The translations under genes were made by a program, and so were the position numbers. DNA of 32,804 bases from UBA1172 sp002457135 (GTDB lineage Bacteria > Pseudomonadota > Alphaproteobacteria > Puniceispirillales > UBA1172), in contig CBFIBR010000024.1 in NCBI GenBank assembly GCA_965660935.1, positions 1-32,804 on the forward strand, in the 5' to 3' direction. Below, in pieces: positions 15,785-23,698 of this stretch (positions are counted from its first letter, which is position 1; each line of letters opens with the position of its first letter). A model generated the notes under the pieces. That model ran no database searches and had not been told where the DNA came from. It saw nothing but the letters and a program-made list of their open reading frames with translations.

Positions 15785-16750
15785 ATGCGCCTCAATATCG
15801 CTATTCAGATGGACCCGATTGAGGGCATCGATATCACTGGGGATTCCACCTTTGCACTCGGGCTAGAAGCGCAATCCCGCGGCCATGAGCTGTTTTTATA
15901 CAGCCCTGTTGATCTTTCCATGCAGCTGAAACCGGGTGATGCGGACCAGGGCAGCTCAGAACTCATGGCGCATGGCAGGCCAGTCAGCCTGCGTGATGAG
16001 GCCGGTAATCATTTCACGGCAGGCGATATCGAAACCCGGTCCATGCAATCGTTTGATGCGGTGCTGATGCGGCAGGACCCGCCGTTTGACATGCAATACA
16101 TCACCGCCACCCACCTGCTGGAGCATATTCATCCCCAGACACTGGTGGTCAATGACCCGGCCGAGGTCCGCAACGCCCCTGAAAAACTGCTGGTCACGCA
16201 TTTTCCCGAACTCATGCCGCCGACACTGATCAGCCGCAATGCCGATGATATCAAGGCGTTCAGGGCCGAATACGGTGAGATTATCGTCAAGCCCCTGTTC
16301 GGCAATGGCGGGGCCGGGGTGTTTCACCTCAAGCCTGATGACAGCAATCTTTCCTCCCTGCTCGAGGTCATGCTGGAAATGGACCGGGCGCCGCTCATGG
16401 CCCAGCAATACCTGCCCGCGGTGCGCAAGGGCGACAAGCGCGTCATCCTGATTGACGGGGAGCCGGTGGCCGCCCTCAACCGGGTTCCGCAGGAAGGCGA
16501 AAGCCGGTCGAACATGCATGTCGGTGGCCAGGCCATGGAATCCAGCCTTGATGAGGATGATTACCGCATTGCCGCGATCATCGGCCCGACGCTCAAGGAA
16601 CGCGGCCTGCTGTTCACCGGCATTGATGTCATTGGCGGCTACCTGACTGAAATCAACGTCACGTCACCAACGGGCATAAGGGAAATCAAGCGGTTTTCCG
16701 GGATTGATGTTGCCGCCCTGATCTGGGATGCGATTGAAGCCAAACGCTAG
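15785..16750 (+). CDS. gshB: Glutathione synthetase
   Basis: GshB joins gamma-glutamylcysteine and glycine with ATP to make glutathione. The 321-residue product has the family start (MRLNIAIQMDPIEGI, followed by DSTFALGLEAQSRGHEL), the substrate-domain block RQDPPFDMQYITATHLLE, NDPAEVRNAPEKL, the ATP-grasp strands EIIVKPLFGNGGAGVF and LLFTGIDVIGGYLTEINVTSPTGIREI. Length is typical. It follows the BON lipoprotein on the same strand after 60 bp and runs convergently toward comM. Confidence 0.97.
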   Translation: MRLNIAIQMDPIEGIDITGDSTFALGLEAQSRGHELFLYSPVDLSMQLKPGDADQGSSELMAHGRPVSLRDEAGNHFTAGDIETRSMQSFDAVLMRQDPPFDMQYITATHLLEHIHPQTLVVNDPAEVRNAPEKLLVTHFPELMPPTLISRNADDIKAFRAEYGEIIVKPLFGNGGAGVFHLKPDDSNLSSLLEVMLEMDRAPLMAQQYLPAVRKGDKRVILIDGEPVAALNRVPQEGESRSNMHVGGQAMESSLDEDDYRIAAIIGPTLKERGLLFTGIDVIGGYLTEINVTSPTGIREIKRFSGIDVAALIWDAIEAKR

Positions 16751-16778
16751 AGAGTTCAAGCGTCAGGGGGTCCAAAAT

Positions 16779-18287
16779 TCAGGCCTGAACAGGCAATCGC
16801 CGGTATTGCAGCGCTTCACCGGCATGCGCGGTGGTGACATCCCCTGAGTGGTCAAGATCGGCAATCGTGCGGGCGACTTTCAGCACCCGGTGATAACCCC
16901 GCGCCGACAGACCCTGCTTTTCGGCGGCATCCTCAATCAATTTGCTGGCTTTGGCTTGCAGGCGAACCGCATCCTCCAGCCGGTCGGGCGGTAATTGGGC
17001 ATTGATGGGATTGTCCTTTTGTTGCGGCCGTATTGAGGCAAATTCACGCGCAGCATGCACCCGTTCCAAAATAACGGCGGTATCCTCGCCCTCACCCGAA
17101 CGGCTCATGGCGGATATCGGGACCTCACCAACCTCAATCATCATGTCGAACCGGTCCAGCATCGGCCCCGAAATCCGGGACAGGTACTGGCGGCTGCAAA
17201 GCGGTGCCTTGGTGCAGGCCCGGGCAGGATCACCCAGATAGCCGCAACGGCAGGGGTTCATCGCGGCAATCAGCTGAAACCGGGCCGGGTAGGTCACGTG
17301 ATGATTGGCCCGGCTGACCACCGCCTTGCCGCTTTCCACCGTCTGGCGCAGGGCATCCAGATGGCCACGTTGCCATTCCGCCAGCTCATCCAGAAACAGC
17401 ACCCCGCCATGGGCGAGGGAAACTTCACCCGGGCGGGCCTTGGTCCCGCCCCCCACCAGCGCCGCGATGGAGGAGGAATGATGCGGTTCACGGAACGGCC
17501 GCTGGATGATCAGCCCGCCTTCGGGCAATTGCCCGGCCAGTGAGTTGATCATCGTCACCTCCAGCGCCTCGGCCGCTGTCAGGAGCGGCAACAGCCCGGG
17601 CAAACGAGCGGCAAGCATCGATTTGCCCGCCCCGGGAGGCCCCATCATCAGGAGATTATGACCACCGGCGGCGGCGACCTCAAGCGCGCGGCGGGCGGTG
17701 TACTGACCCACCAGATCACGCATGTTTTCAGGCCGCTCGGCGGGGATGCAGTGATCCGCAACCGGCGGGGTCAGAACCTGTTCACCGCGCAGGTGATTGA
17801 CCAGTGCCATCAGTGACGGCGCGGCTATGATGTTGAGCGGGCCACCCCACGCCGCCTCATTGCCGCAAGCTTCAGGGCAGATCAGCCCGAAATCCATGCT
17901 GGCCGCACCAATCGCCGCCGACAGCACCCCCTGGACAGCGGCAATCCCGCCATCAAGCGACAGCTCCCCCATGACCACCATGCCGTCAATGCTGTCCGTG
18001 GGCAGAACGCCCATGGCGATCAGCAGCCCCATGGCAATAGGCAGATCGTAATGCGAGCCTTCCTTGCTGAGGTCAGCGGGGGCGAGGTTGATCGCAATCC
18101 GCTTTGGCGGCAGGGCCAGCCCCATTGACGACAGCGCCGCCCGGACACGTTCCTTGGATTCCGCCACCGCCTTATCAGCCAGACCGACAATCGCCATGCT
18201 GGGCAGCCCATTGGAAAGATGCACCTGCACTTCAACCGTGGTGGTGGTGATGCCGCGAAAGGCAACCGTGGTTATTTTTGATTGCAT
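16779..18287 (-). CDS. comM: ComM/YifB family AAA+ ATPase (Mg-chelatase-like)
   Basis: The 502-residue product has an N-terminal ribosomal-S5/Lon-like domain (residues about 1-160, KRIAINLAPADLSKEGSHYDLPIA), then a AAA+ domain with Walker A GPPGAGKSM, Walker B VLFLDEL, and a sensor region AAMNPCRCGYLGDP with a Cys cluster, and a C-terminal Mg-chelatase-type helical domain (QGLSARGYHRVLKVARTIADL). ComM is a hexameric helicase that promotes branch migration during natural transformation in Vibrio and Haemophilus. It is widespread in non-competent bacteria too, so its role here is open. It is convergent with gshB. Confidence 0.95.
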   Translation of the reverse strand: MQSKITTVAFRGITTTTVEVQVHLSNGLPSMAIVGLADKAVAESKERVRAALSSMGLALPPKRIAINLAPADLSKEGSHYDLPIAMGLLIAMGVLPTDSIDGMVVMGELSLDGGIAAVQGVLSAAIGAASMDFGLICPEACGNEAAWGGPLNIIAAPSLMALVNHLRGEQVLTPPVADHCIPAERPENMRDLVGQYTARRALEVAAAGGHNLLMMGPPGAGKSMLAARLPGLLPLLTAAEALEVTMINSLAGQLPEGGLIIQRPFREPHHSSSIAALVGGGTKARPGEVSLAHGGVLFLDELAEWQRGHLDALRQTVESGKAVVSRANHHVTYPARFQLIAAMNPCRCGYLGDPARACTKAPLCSRQYLSRISGPMLDRFDMMIEVGEVPISAMSRSGEGEDTAVILERVHAAREFASIRPQQKDNPINAQLPPDRLEDAVRLQAKASKLIEDAAEKQGLSARGYHRVLKVARTIADLDHSGDVTTAHAGEALQYRRLPVQA

Positions 18288-18369
18288 AATATAATGCTAA
18301 TATATTGTTATTATTGTGTTTTCCAGTGTTTCAGAAGCAGCAGCCCCGCGCAACAGTAAATCGGGCATT

Positions 18370-18413
18370 AAAAAAGCCCCGTTATCCAAGCCCCGTTATC
18401 CATCGGGGCTTTG
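18370..18413 (-). terminator. Intrinsic terminator with duplicated 3' arm, downstream of the HIT gene
   Basis: On the minus strand AAAGCCCC (18413-18406) can pair with GGGGCTT in either of two adjacent 14-bp copies of GGATAACGGGGCTT. The second copy runs into TTTTTT. This is a good rho-independent terminator for the leftward his-HIT transcript. The duplicated arm lets the hairpin form in two registers, only one of which has the T-run. Confidence 0.75.
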
Positions 18414-18467
18414 AATCCTCTGTCAGCAACGATCAGGGCTGATTAATCCCGCCCTGTTAATCCAATC

Positions 18468-18839
18468 TTATTGGTCACGGCTTGTCAGCATCGGCCCCAG
18501 CGCGTGGCCACCCAGCACATGACCGTGCAGATGCGGAACCTCCTGATGGGCGTTGTCACCGCAATTGACGATGACACGATAGCCGTTTTCATCCAGCCCG
18601 TTTTTGCGGGCAACACGGACAAGGGAACGGACCCAGTCCGCCAGCTCGGCATCACTGGCCCCATCGGCAAAATCGGACAGGTTGGCATAGGCCCCTTTCG
18701 GGATCACCAGGCTGTGGCTGTCTGCCTGCGGGTTGATATCAGAAAAAGACAGCGTGGTTGCGTCTTCATCAATGGTCTGTGATGGGATCTCGCCACGAAG
18801 AATACGGGCAAAGATATTGTTATCGTCGTAATCAGCCAT
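18468..18839 (-). CDS. HIT-family nucleotide hydrolase (HinT-like)
   Basis: The 123-residue product has NIFARILRGEIPS at the start, the strand SLVIPKGAYANLSDF, VNCGDNAHQEVPHLHGHVLGG and the His triad H103-x-H105-x-H107 with H100-side context as in HinT purine-nucleoside phosphoramidases. It ends the his-linked minus-strand cluster, 38 bp after hisE, and is followed by a terminator. The substrate in vivo is unknown. Confidence 0.94.
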   Translation of the reverse strand: MADYDDNNIFARILRGEIPSQTIDEDATTLSFSDINPQADSHSLVIPKGAYANLSDFADGASDAELADWVRSLVRVARKNGLDENGYRVIVNCGDNAHQEVPHLHGHVLGGHALGPMLTSRDQ

Positions 18840-18877
18840 GGCCTGACCCTTTCCGGTTTTCGATGAGCGGTCCCTGA

Positions 18878-19198
18878 TTATTGGCCGCGACCAGCCTTTT
18901 CGGCAATACCCGATTGCGCCTCACGCCGCTGGAGTTCGGCCCAGACATCCTCTAGCTTAACCCCGCGTGACACCAGCACCACCAGAAGATGATAAATCAG
19001 GTCAGCGGCCTCAGCGGTCAGGGCCTGGCGATCATCACCAAGCGCGGCGATCAGGGTTTCGGTGGCCTCTTCCGCCATTTTGCGGGCAGGCAGTTCCGGT
19101 GCCTCGGCCAGCAGTTTCGCTGTCCATGAGCTGGCTGGATCAGCGCCCTTGCGGCTGGCAACCACCTCAAAAAGACGGTCAAGAATACGGCCATCCAT
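18878..19198 (-). CDS. hisE: Phosphoribosyl-ATP pyrophosphatase
   Basis: HisE hydrolyses PR-ATP to PR-AMP, the second step of histidine synthesis. The start at 19198 gives 106 residues, the usual family size, beginning MDGRILDRLFEVV with SD GGGAG 6 nt upstream. An in-frame ATG at 19237 overlaps the hisF stop (ATGA) and would add 13 residues without family support; it is possible but less likely. Landmarks are SWTAKLLAEAPELPARKMAEEATETLIAAL and EAADLIYHLLVVL, with the acidic metal-binding residues of the MazG-like fold. Confidence 0.94.
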   Translation of the reverse strand: MDGRILDRLFEVVASRKGADPASSWTAKLLAEAPELPARKMAEEATETLIAALGDDRQALTAEAADLIYHLLVVLVSRGVKLEDVWAELQRREAQSGIAEKAGRGQ

Positions 19199-19233
19199 GC
19201 TGGTCTCCCTATTACTGGTGTCCATGCCACTGG

Positions 19234-20016
19234 TCATGCCGTCATGATCCGGTCATTGCGGCGAACAGCGATACCGCCATCATGCATGGCGGCCTTGACC
19301 GCATCAACCGTCAGATCACCAAAATGGAAAATCGATGCTGCCAGCACCGCCGAGGCACCGCCAGCATTGACCGCATCAACCATGTGACCGGCGTGACCGG
19401 CACCGCCTGAGGCAATAACCGGAACCGTCACCGCATCGGATACAGCCCTGGTCAGTTCAATATCATACCCATCACGGGTTCCATCAGCATCCATGGAGGT
19501 GAGGAGGATTTCACCAGCACCCCGGGCCACGCCGTCACGCGCCCACTCGATCGCGTCAATCCCGGTTGGTTTGCGCCCGCCATGGGTAAAAACCTCAAAA
19601 CCACCATCATCGTTGCGCCTTGCATCAATGGCGAGAACAACGCACTGGCTGCCGAAACGGGACGCGGCCCGGCCCAGCAGATCAGGATCACTGACCGCCG
19701 ATGAATTGACCGAAACCTTGTCGGCACCGGCCAGCAGCAGGGTCCGAAAATCGTCAACACTGCGCACACCGCCACCCACGGTCAGCGGCATGAAGCATTC
19801 AGCCGCGGTGCGGCGCACCACATCATAGATCGTGTCCCGGCCTTCATGACTGGCGGTGATATCAAGAAAGCACAGCTCATCAGCACCGGCATCGTTATAG
19901 ATCCGGGCCTGTTCCACCGGGTCACCGGCATCAATCAGATCAACAAAATTGATCCCCTTGACGACACGCCCGCCCTTGACATCAAGGCATGGGATAATGC
20001 GGGTGGCCAGCATCAC
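19234..20016 (-). CDS. hisF: Imidazole glycerol phosphate synthase, cyclase subunit
   Basis: HisF uses ammonia made by HisH to convert PRFAR into IGP and AICAR. The 260-residue (beta-alpha)8 barrel shows RIIPCLDVKGGRVVKG (catalytic Asp12), ADELCFLDITAS, PLTVGGGVRSVDD, GADKVSVNSSAV, VLAIDARR (second catalytic Asp), GEILLTSMDADGTRDGYD and VIASGGAGHAGHM. Its start overlaps the hisA stop by ATGA. Confidence 0.98.
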   Translation of the reverse strand: MMLATRIIPCLDVKGGRVVKGINFVDLIDAGDPVEQARIYNDAGADELCFLDITASHEGRDTIYDVVRRTAAECFMPLTVGGGVRSVDDFRTLLLAGADKVSVNSSAVSDPDLLGRAASRFGSQCVVLAIDARRNDDGGFEVFTHGGRKPTGIDAIEWARDGVARGAGEILLTSMDADGTRDGYDIELTRAVSDAVTVPVIASGGAGHAGHMVDAVNAGGASAVLAASIFHFGDLTVDAVKAAMHDGGIAVRRNDRIMTA

Positions 20017-20735
20017 GCCGCCTCCAGCACGGTGAGGGCCTCGGTGATATCGAGCCTGCCATCATAAATGGCACGGCCGGTGATCACGCCCTCAATCCCG
20101 CTGTCATCATTGGCGAGGGCGCGGATATCATCAATCGAGGCAACCCCGCCCGAAGCGATCACCGGCAGTGAGGTGGAGCGGGCCAGCGCGGCGGTGGCAT
20201 CAAGGTTAACGCCCTTGAGCGCACCATCACGGCCGATATCGGTGAAGATCATGGCGGCCACGCCGCAATCCTCAAACCGTTTTGCCAGTTCGGTCACCGC
20301 AACCTCTGAGGTTTCAACCCAGCCTTCGGCGGCGATCATCCCGTCACGGGCATCAGCACCAACGGCTATTCGCCCGGGAAAGGCGCTCGCGGCATCACGC
20401 ACCAGTTGAGGGTCCTTGAGCGCGGCGGTACCCAGAATAACCCGGCTGATCCCCTGATCAATCCAGCGTTCGATAGCCGCCATGTCACGAATGCCACCAC
20501 CCAGCTGAACCGGCAGCCCCGCCGCCAGTATCGCGATCACGGCATCCCGGTTAACAGCACTGCCGGAAACCGCGCCGTCCAGATCAACAACATGGATCCA
20601 GGCGCAACCGGCAGCGGCAAATCGGCGGGCCTGATCACCCGGGTCGGGATTGTATTCCGTCACCGCGTCCATATCCCCGTACAGCAGGCGGACGCAGGCA
20701 CCCCCCTTGATATCAATCGCCGGGTAAAGGTTCAT
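20013..20735 (-). CDS. hisA: ProFAR isomerase (HisA)
   Basis: HisA is the Amadori isomerase converting ProFAR to PRFAR. The 240-residue barrel shows YPAIDIKGGACVRLLYGD (catalytic Asp8), WIHVVDLDGAVSG, VQLGGGIRDMAAIERWIDQGISRVILGTAA, FTDIGRDGALKGVN (second catalytic Asp) and VIASGGVASIDDI. It overlaps both hisF downstream and the GNAT gene upstream by 4 nt, so all three are coupled. Confidence 0.98.
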   Translation of the reverse strand: MNLYPAIDIKGGACVRLLYGDMDAVTEYNPDPGDQARRFAAAGCAWIHVVDLDGAVSGSAVNRDAVIAILAAGLPVQLGGGIRDMAAIERWIDQGISRVILGTAALKDPQLVRDAASAFPGRIAVGADARDGMIAAEGWVETSEVAVTELAKRFEDCGVAAMIFTDIGRDGALKGVNLDATAALARSTSLPVIASGGVASIDDIRALANDDSGIEGVITGRAIYDGRLDITEALTVLEAA

Positions 20736-21286
20736 TTAACTTCCTTGTAATAATAAAAACCGGTGACGTATTCGCCATCCGCATAGGCGTATTGGGGGTG
20801 GGTTCCGAAACGGATATAGCCCGCGGCCTCATACCGCCGGATCGCGTCAGTCTGGGTTGAACGAACATCAAGGTTGATCATGTTGAACCCTTCGGTCCGG
20901 GCAAAGGCCTCGGCTTCATCGAGCATCAGCGGGGCAAGGCCGTTGCCCCTGGCCCAAGGCGCCACAAAGAATGTGTTGAGATGGCAGGTAAAGCGCTGGG
21001 CCTCATTGTTGCGCGGCGGCCGGACGATCTGGCAGCTGGAGGCAATAACGCCATCAATGCGGCCGACAATCAGCTCACGTTCGGGGATCAGCAGGACGCC
21101 GTTCCAGTAATCCTGGAGAGTCTTGCGTGGTGGTGGTGACAGCCAGCCGAAACCGCCGCCGGATTCAATCGCGGCTTCGGTTGCGTCACAGAGTTCTTGC
21201 AGGTCCCCGTTGGAGAGGTCCCTGATGGTTTCAACACTTGTTTTCGGAAGGCGTTCCGATGAGGGAGGCGACATGGTCTTGCTCAT
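20732..21286 (-). CDS. GNAT-family N-acetyltransferase embedded in the his operon
   Basis: The 184-residue product has a GNAT fold: an N-terminal variable part (about 1-70), central strands around LIVGRIDGVIASSCQIVRPP, LNTFFVAPWARGNGLAPLMLDEAEAFARTEG (motif A with the acetyl-CoA loop R-G-N-G-L-A), then INLDVRSTQTDAIRRYEAAGYIRFGTHPQY (motif B). It begins 6 bp after hisH and overlaps hisA by ATGA, so it is expressed with the histidine enzymes. Substrate unknown; the position may reflect a metabolic link or simple co-regulation. Confidence 0.9.
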   Translation of the reverse strand: MSKTMSPPSSERLPKTSVETIRDLSNGDLQELCDATEAAIESGGGFGWLSPPPRKTLQDYWNGVLLIPERELIVGRIDGVIASSCQIVRPPRNNEAQRFTCHLNTFFVAPWARGNGLAPLMLDEAEAFARTEGFNMINLDVRSTQTDAIRRYEAAGYIRFGTHPQYAYADGEYVTGFYYYKEVK

Positions 21287-21292
21287 TTGTTT

Positions 21293-21928
21293 TCAGGGTT
21301 TCCAGTTAAGCCAGTTGGCCAGAATGCGCTGACCGACAGCCTGACTTTTTTCAGGGTGGAACTGAAGTCCGACCTTATTATCATATCCAATTGCGGCGAC
21401 AACAGGGCCACCATAATCGGTGCAGGCGAGGCGTTTTTCAGACCCGGTGAAGGCATAGCTGTGAAGGAAATAGACCGCCGATCCATGCTCAACCCCTGCC
21501 CAGAGAGGATGATTTTCCACCATCTCAAGACTGTTCCATCCCATATGCGGTATCTTGAGGCCGGGATCATCGGGGGTCAGCGCATCAACGCCGCCATCAA
21601 TCCAGTCAAGCCCGGCGCAATACCCGCCCTCATTGCCATGGGCCGCCATCAGTTGCATGCCGACACAGATACCAAGGAAAGGCCGGCCCCGGGTTGTGGT
21701 CGCCTCTTCCAGCGCGGGGCGCATGCCGTCTATGCCCTCAAGCCCGGCCATGCAATCACCGAACGCGCCAACACCCGGCAGCACAACAGCATCAGCCCCG
21801 GCCACCGCATCGGGCTGATCGGTCACGTTGATATCGGCATTGATCCCGGCCGCGCTGGAGGCCGAAATCAGCGCCTGTTTGACGGACTGCAGATTGCCTG
21901 AGCCATAATCAACAACACTAACCTGCAT
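21293..21928 (-). CDS. hisH: Imidazole glycerol phosphate synthase, glutaminase subunit
   Basis: HisH releases ammonia from glutamine and channels it to HisF. From the ATG at 21928 it is 211 residues, beginning MQVSVVDYGSGNLQSVKQAL as in the family, with GGGAG as SD and only 4 bp after the hisB stop. The open frame continues 39 codons upstream into hisB but this has no homology. Landmarks: VVLPGVGAFGDCMAGL, PFLGICVGMQLMA (nucleophile Cys), LKIPHMGWNSLE, VYFLHSYAF, and QFHPEKSQAVG (His and Glu of the triad). Confidence 0.97.
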   Translation of the reverse strand: MQVSVVDYGSGNLQSVKQALISASSAAGINADINVTDQPDAVAGADAVVLPGVGAFGDCMAGLEGIDGMRPALEEATTTRGRPFLGICVGMQLMAAHGNEGGYCAGLDWIDGGVDALTPDDPGLKIPHMGWNSLEMVENHPLWAGVEHGSAVYFLHSYAFTGSEKRLACTDYGGPVVAAIGYDNKVGLQFHPEKSQAVGQRILANWLNWKP

Positions 21929-21932
21929 GGGA

Positions 21933-22541
21933 TCAAAGGCTCCCGCCCAGTACCCCTTTGGTTGAAGGCACGCGGCCTTCCTCCCTGGGATCAATGGATG
22001 CCGCTTCGCGCAGGGCGCGGGCCAGGGCCTTGAAGCAGGATTCAATGATGTGGTGCGTGTTCACGCCATAAAGATTTTCAACATGCAGCGTTATCCCCGC
22101 CGCCTGGCTGAAGGCCTGAAAGAATTCGCGGAAGACCTCGGTATCCATCACGCCTAGGTTTGGTGATGGCAGGTTAACATGCCAGACCAGAAATGGCCGG
22201 CCCGATACATCAACCGCTACCCTTGAGAGCGCTTCATCCATGGGCAGGTAAAATGACGCATAGCGCCTGATACCCTGGCGTGGCCCGAGGGCTTTGGCAA
22301 AAGCGGCACCGACTGCCCAGCCGCAATCCTCAACCGTGTGGTGGGTATCAATATGCAGGTCCCCCCTGGCCTTGATGGAAATATCCATCAGGCTGTGCCG
22401 GGACAGCTGTTCCAGCATGTGATCAAAAAAACCGATCCCGGTGTCGATGGTGGCTGTGCCACTGCCATCCAGATCGATCGTGACCTCAATTTCGGTTTCC
22501 CGCGTCTTGCGGCTGATTGAAGCGTTGCGCGCATCAGTCAT
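21933..22541 (-). CDS. hisB: Imidazoleglycerol-phosphate dehydratase
   Basis: HisB dehydrates IGP to imidazole acetol phosphate. The 202-residue monofunctional enzyme (no phosphatase domain) shows GIGFFDHMLEQLSRHS, the paired metal-binding motifs DTHHTVEDCGWAVG and NTHHIIESCFKALARALREA, and ends STKGVLGGSL. A good SD (AGGAG) precedes the ATG. It is the first his gene of the cluster and follows an HTH gene by 95 bp. Confidence 0.98.
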   Translation of the reverse strand: MTDARNASISRKTRETEIEVTIDLDGSGTATIDTGIGFFDHMLEQLSRHSLMDISIKARGDLHIDTHHTVEDCGWAVGAAFAKALGPRQGIRRYASFYLPMDEALSRVAVDVSGRPFLVWHVNLPSPNLGVMDTEVFREFFQAFSQAAGITLHVENLYGVNTHHIIESCFKALARALREAASIDPREEGRVPSTKGVLGGSL

Positions 22542-22570
22542 GGGGTGTCTCCTGCCATGCTAGGGGGCAA

Positions 22571-22589
22571 TTGGTTGACTAACTACCAA
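22571..22589. promoter_or_regulatory. Short dyad TTGGT-N9-ACCAA upstream of hisB
   Basis: A perfect 5-bp inverted repeat with 9-bp spacing lies 30 bp upstream of the hisB start in the gap after the HTH gene. It has the size of a dimeric repressor site. It could be an operator, possibly for the adjacent HTH protein, but a 5-bp dyad can occur by chance. Confidence 0.2.
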
Positions 22590-22636
22590 GAACAGGGGAT
22601 TTTTTCCAGTAATTTGATGCTTGCGGCTGAAACGGG

Positions 22637-23002
22637 CTAGAGCAGCTTCTGCCGTTCAGCAAGGAAGCGGGCCATCTGTTCGGCCTCTTCTTCTTCGACA
22701 CGGGGCAGAACCTGGGCCATCAGGTTGGCGGCCCGCGTTGCCTCGGGGCCGAGTTCGGTGGTGTCGATGACAACCCGGGTCCGTGATTGCCGGGCCAGTT
22801 CCTTGAGGGCCTCGGCATCATCCCAGATCAGCCCGAACAGGGCACAGATCTGATCAACCATCACCGCAGAGGGCTGGCCCTTATGGCCGTTTTCAAGCTG
22901 GGACAGATAGGCCACCGAGATACCGAGGTTGCGCGCCATCACCGCCTGGGTCAGCCCTTTTTTGCGGCGGATTTCCCGTAATTTCAGGCCGAACGGGGTC
23001 AT
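22637..23002 (-). CDS. XRE-family helix-turn-helix regulator
   Basis: The 121-residue product has a Cro/C1-type HTH at residues about 5-65: FGLKLREIRRKKGLTQAVMARNLGISVAYLSQLENGHKGQPS, followed by a helical C-terminal part rich in Glu (VEEEEAEQMARFLAERQKLL) that may dimerise. The start overlaps the Smr gene by ATGA. Similar small HTH proteins are recurrent beside his and smr genes in alphaproteobacteria. Target genes are unknown; the his operon just downstream and itself are candidates. Confidence 0.92.
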   Translation of the reverse strand: MTPFGLKLREIRRKKGLTQAVMARNLGISVAYLSQLENGHKGQPSAVMVDQICALFGLIWDDAEALKELARQSRTRVVIDTTELGPEATRAANLMAQVLPRVEEEEAEQMARFLAERQKLL

Positions 23003-23598
23003 GATGATACCCGCAGCCTGATGTAATACGCGCCGGACCCGCCATCCTTTGGCTGGGCCTCGGAAAAAGCGATGACATGCTGTTTCAGCGGCTGTTCCCT
23101 CAGCCAGACGGGCAGGTGTTGCCTGATCACGCCGGTACCGCCCCGGCCCTTGCCCGTGATGACCAGCACTGTCCGGTCACCGCGCCCGATCGCCGAGGCG
23201 ATAAATCCCCTCAGCCTCAGCATCGCCCTTTCCAGCGTCATGCCATGCAGGTCAATCCGTGCATCAATCTCAACCTGCCCGGATTTGATCCGGTGGGCAT
23301 CAGACCGTGAAATGCCGCCATAGCCCTGCTGGTTGAGGTTGGCGGGTCCCGGCGGGGTTTCAGGCGGTTTGAGTTTTTTTGTTTCCCCGGCACGGGTAAG
23401 CGAAGGGTTTGCCGGTTTGGGCTTGGCCTTTCTGGCTTTACCCTTGGCTTTCACCGGTCGGGACGGGTCGGGTTCAGGGGCGGATAGTTTTTCGGGGGTC
23501 AATTTTTCAGGAGACAATTTTTCAGGAGACAGGGGCGTGACTGTGCTGGCGACTTTCTGCCAGACAGCCTTGTCATCGGGATTGAGTTTCTTGACCAT
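22999..23598 (-). CDS. Smr/MutS2-domain protein (putative nuclease)
   Basis: The 199-residue product has a variable Lys/Pro-rich N-terminal half with three tandem SPEKL-type units (residues about 22-37) and a basic stretch, then the conserved Smr domain from about residue 105: DARIDLHGMTLERAMLRLRGFI, TVLVITGKGRGGTGVIRQHLPVWL and GGSGAYYIRLR. Smr domains nick DNA or cleave mRNA; the LHGxT and GKG motifs are intact. In alphaproteobacteria an mltA gene usually lies between tim44 and smr; it is absent here. Confidence 0.93.
   Translation of the reverse strand: MVKKLNPDDKAVWQKVASTVTPLSPEKLSPEKLTPEKLSAPEPDPSRPVKAKGKARKAKPKPANPSLTRAGETKKLKPPETPPGPANLNQQGYGGISRSDAHRIKSGQVEIDARIDLHGMTLERAMLRLRGFIASAIGRGDRTVLVITGKGRGGTGVIRQHLPVWLREQPLKQHVIAFSEAQPKDGGSGAYYIRLRVSS
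23486..23530. repeat. 3 x 15-bp tandem repeat in the smr N-terminal coding region
   Basis: Units AGTTTTTCGGGGGTC (23486-23500), AATTTTTCAGGAGAC (23501-23515) and an identical copy (23516-23530) keep the smr frame and code the SPEKL-SPEKL-TPEKL tail on the minus strand. Confidence 0.85.
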
Positions 23599-23698
23599 GA
23601 TGCCCCACTCCCTGATCGTGGCCGCTGATCAAATGCCGTTCACCGGGCTGACCCTGTGCCGGTCCATACGTCATGATCACCCCAAAAGTATCGGGGCA

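Noticed and set aside
21929..22045. 39-codon upstream extension of hisH
   Set aside because: It overlaps hisB, lacks homology, and the ATG at 21928 has a good SD and the family start MQVSVVDYGSGNL.
23673..23698. Terminator-like CCCC/GGGG dyad after tim44
   Set aside because: The stem is only about 4 bp with no T-run, too weak to call.
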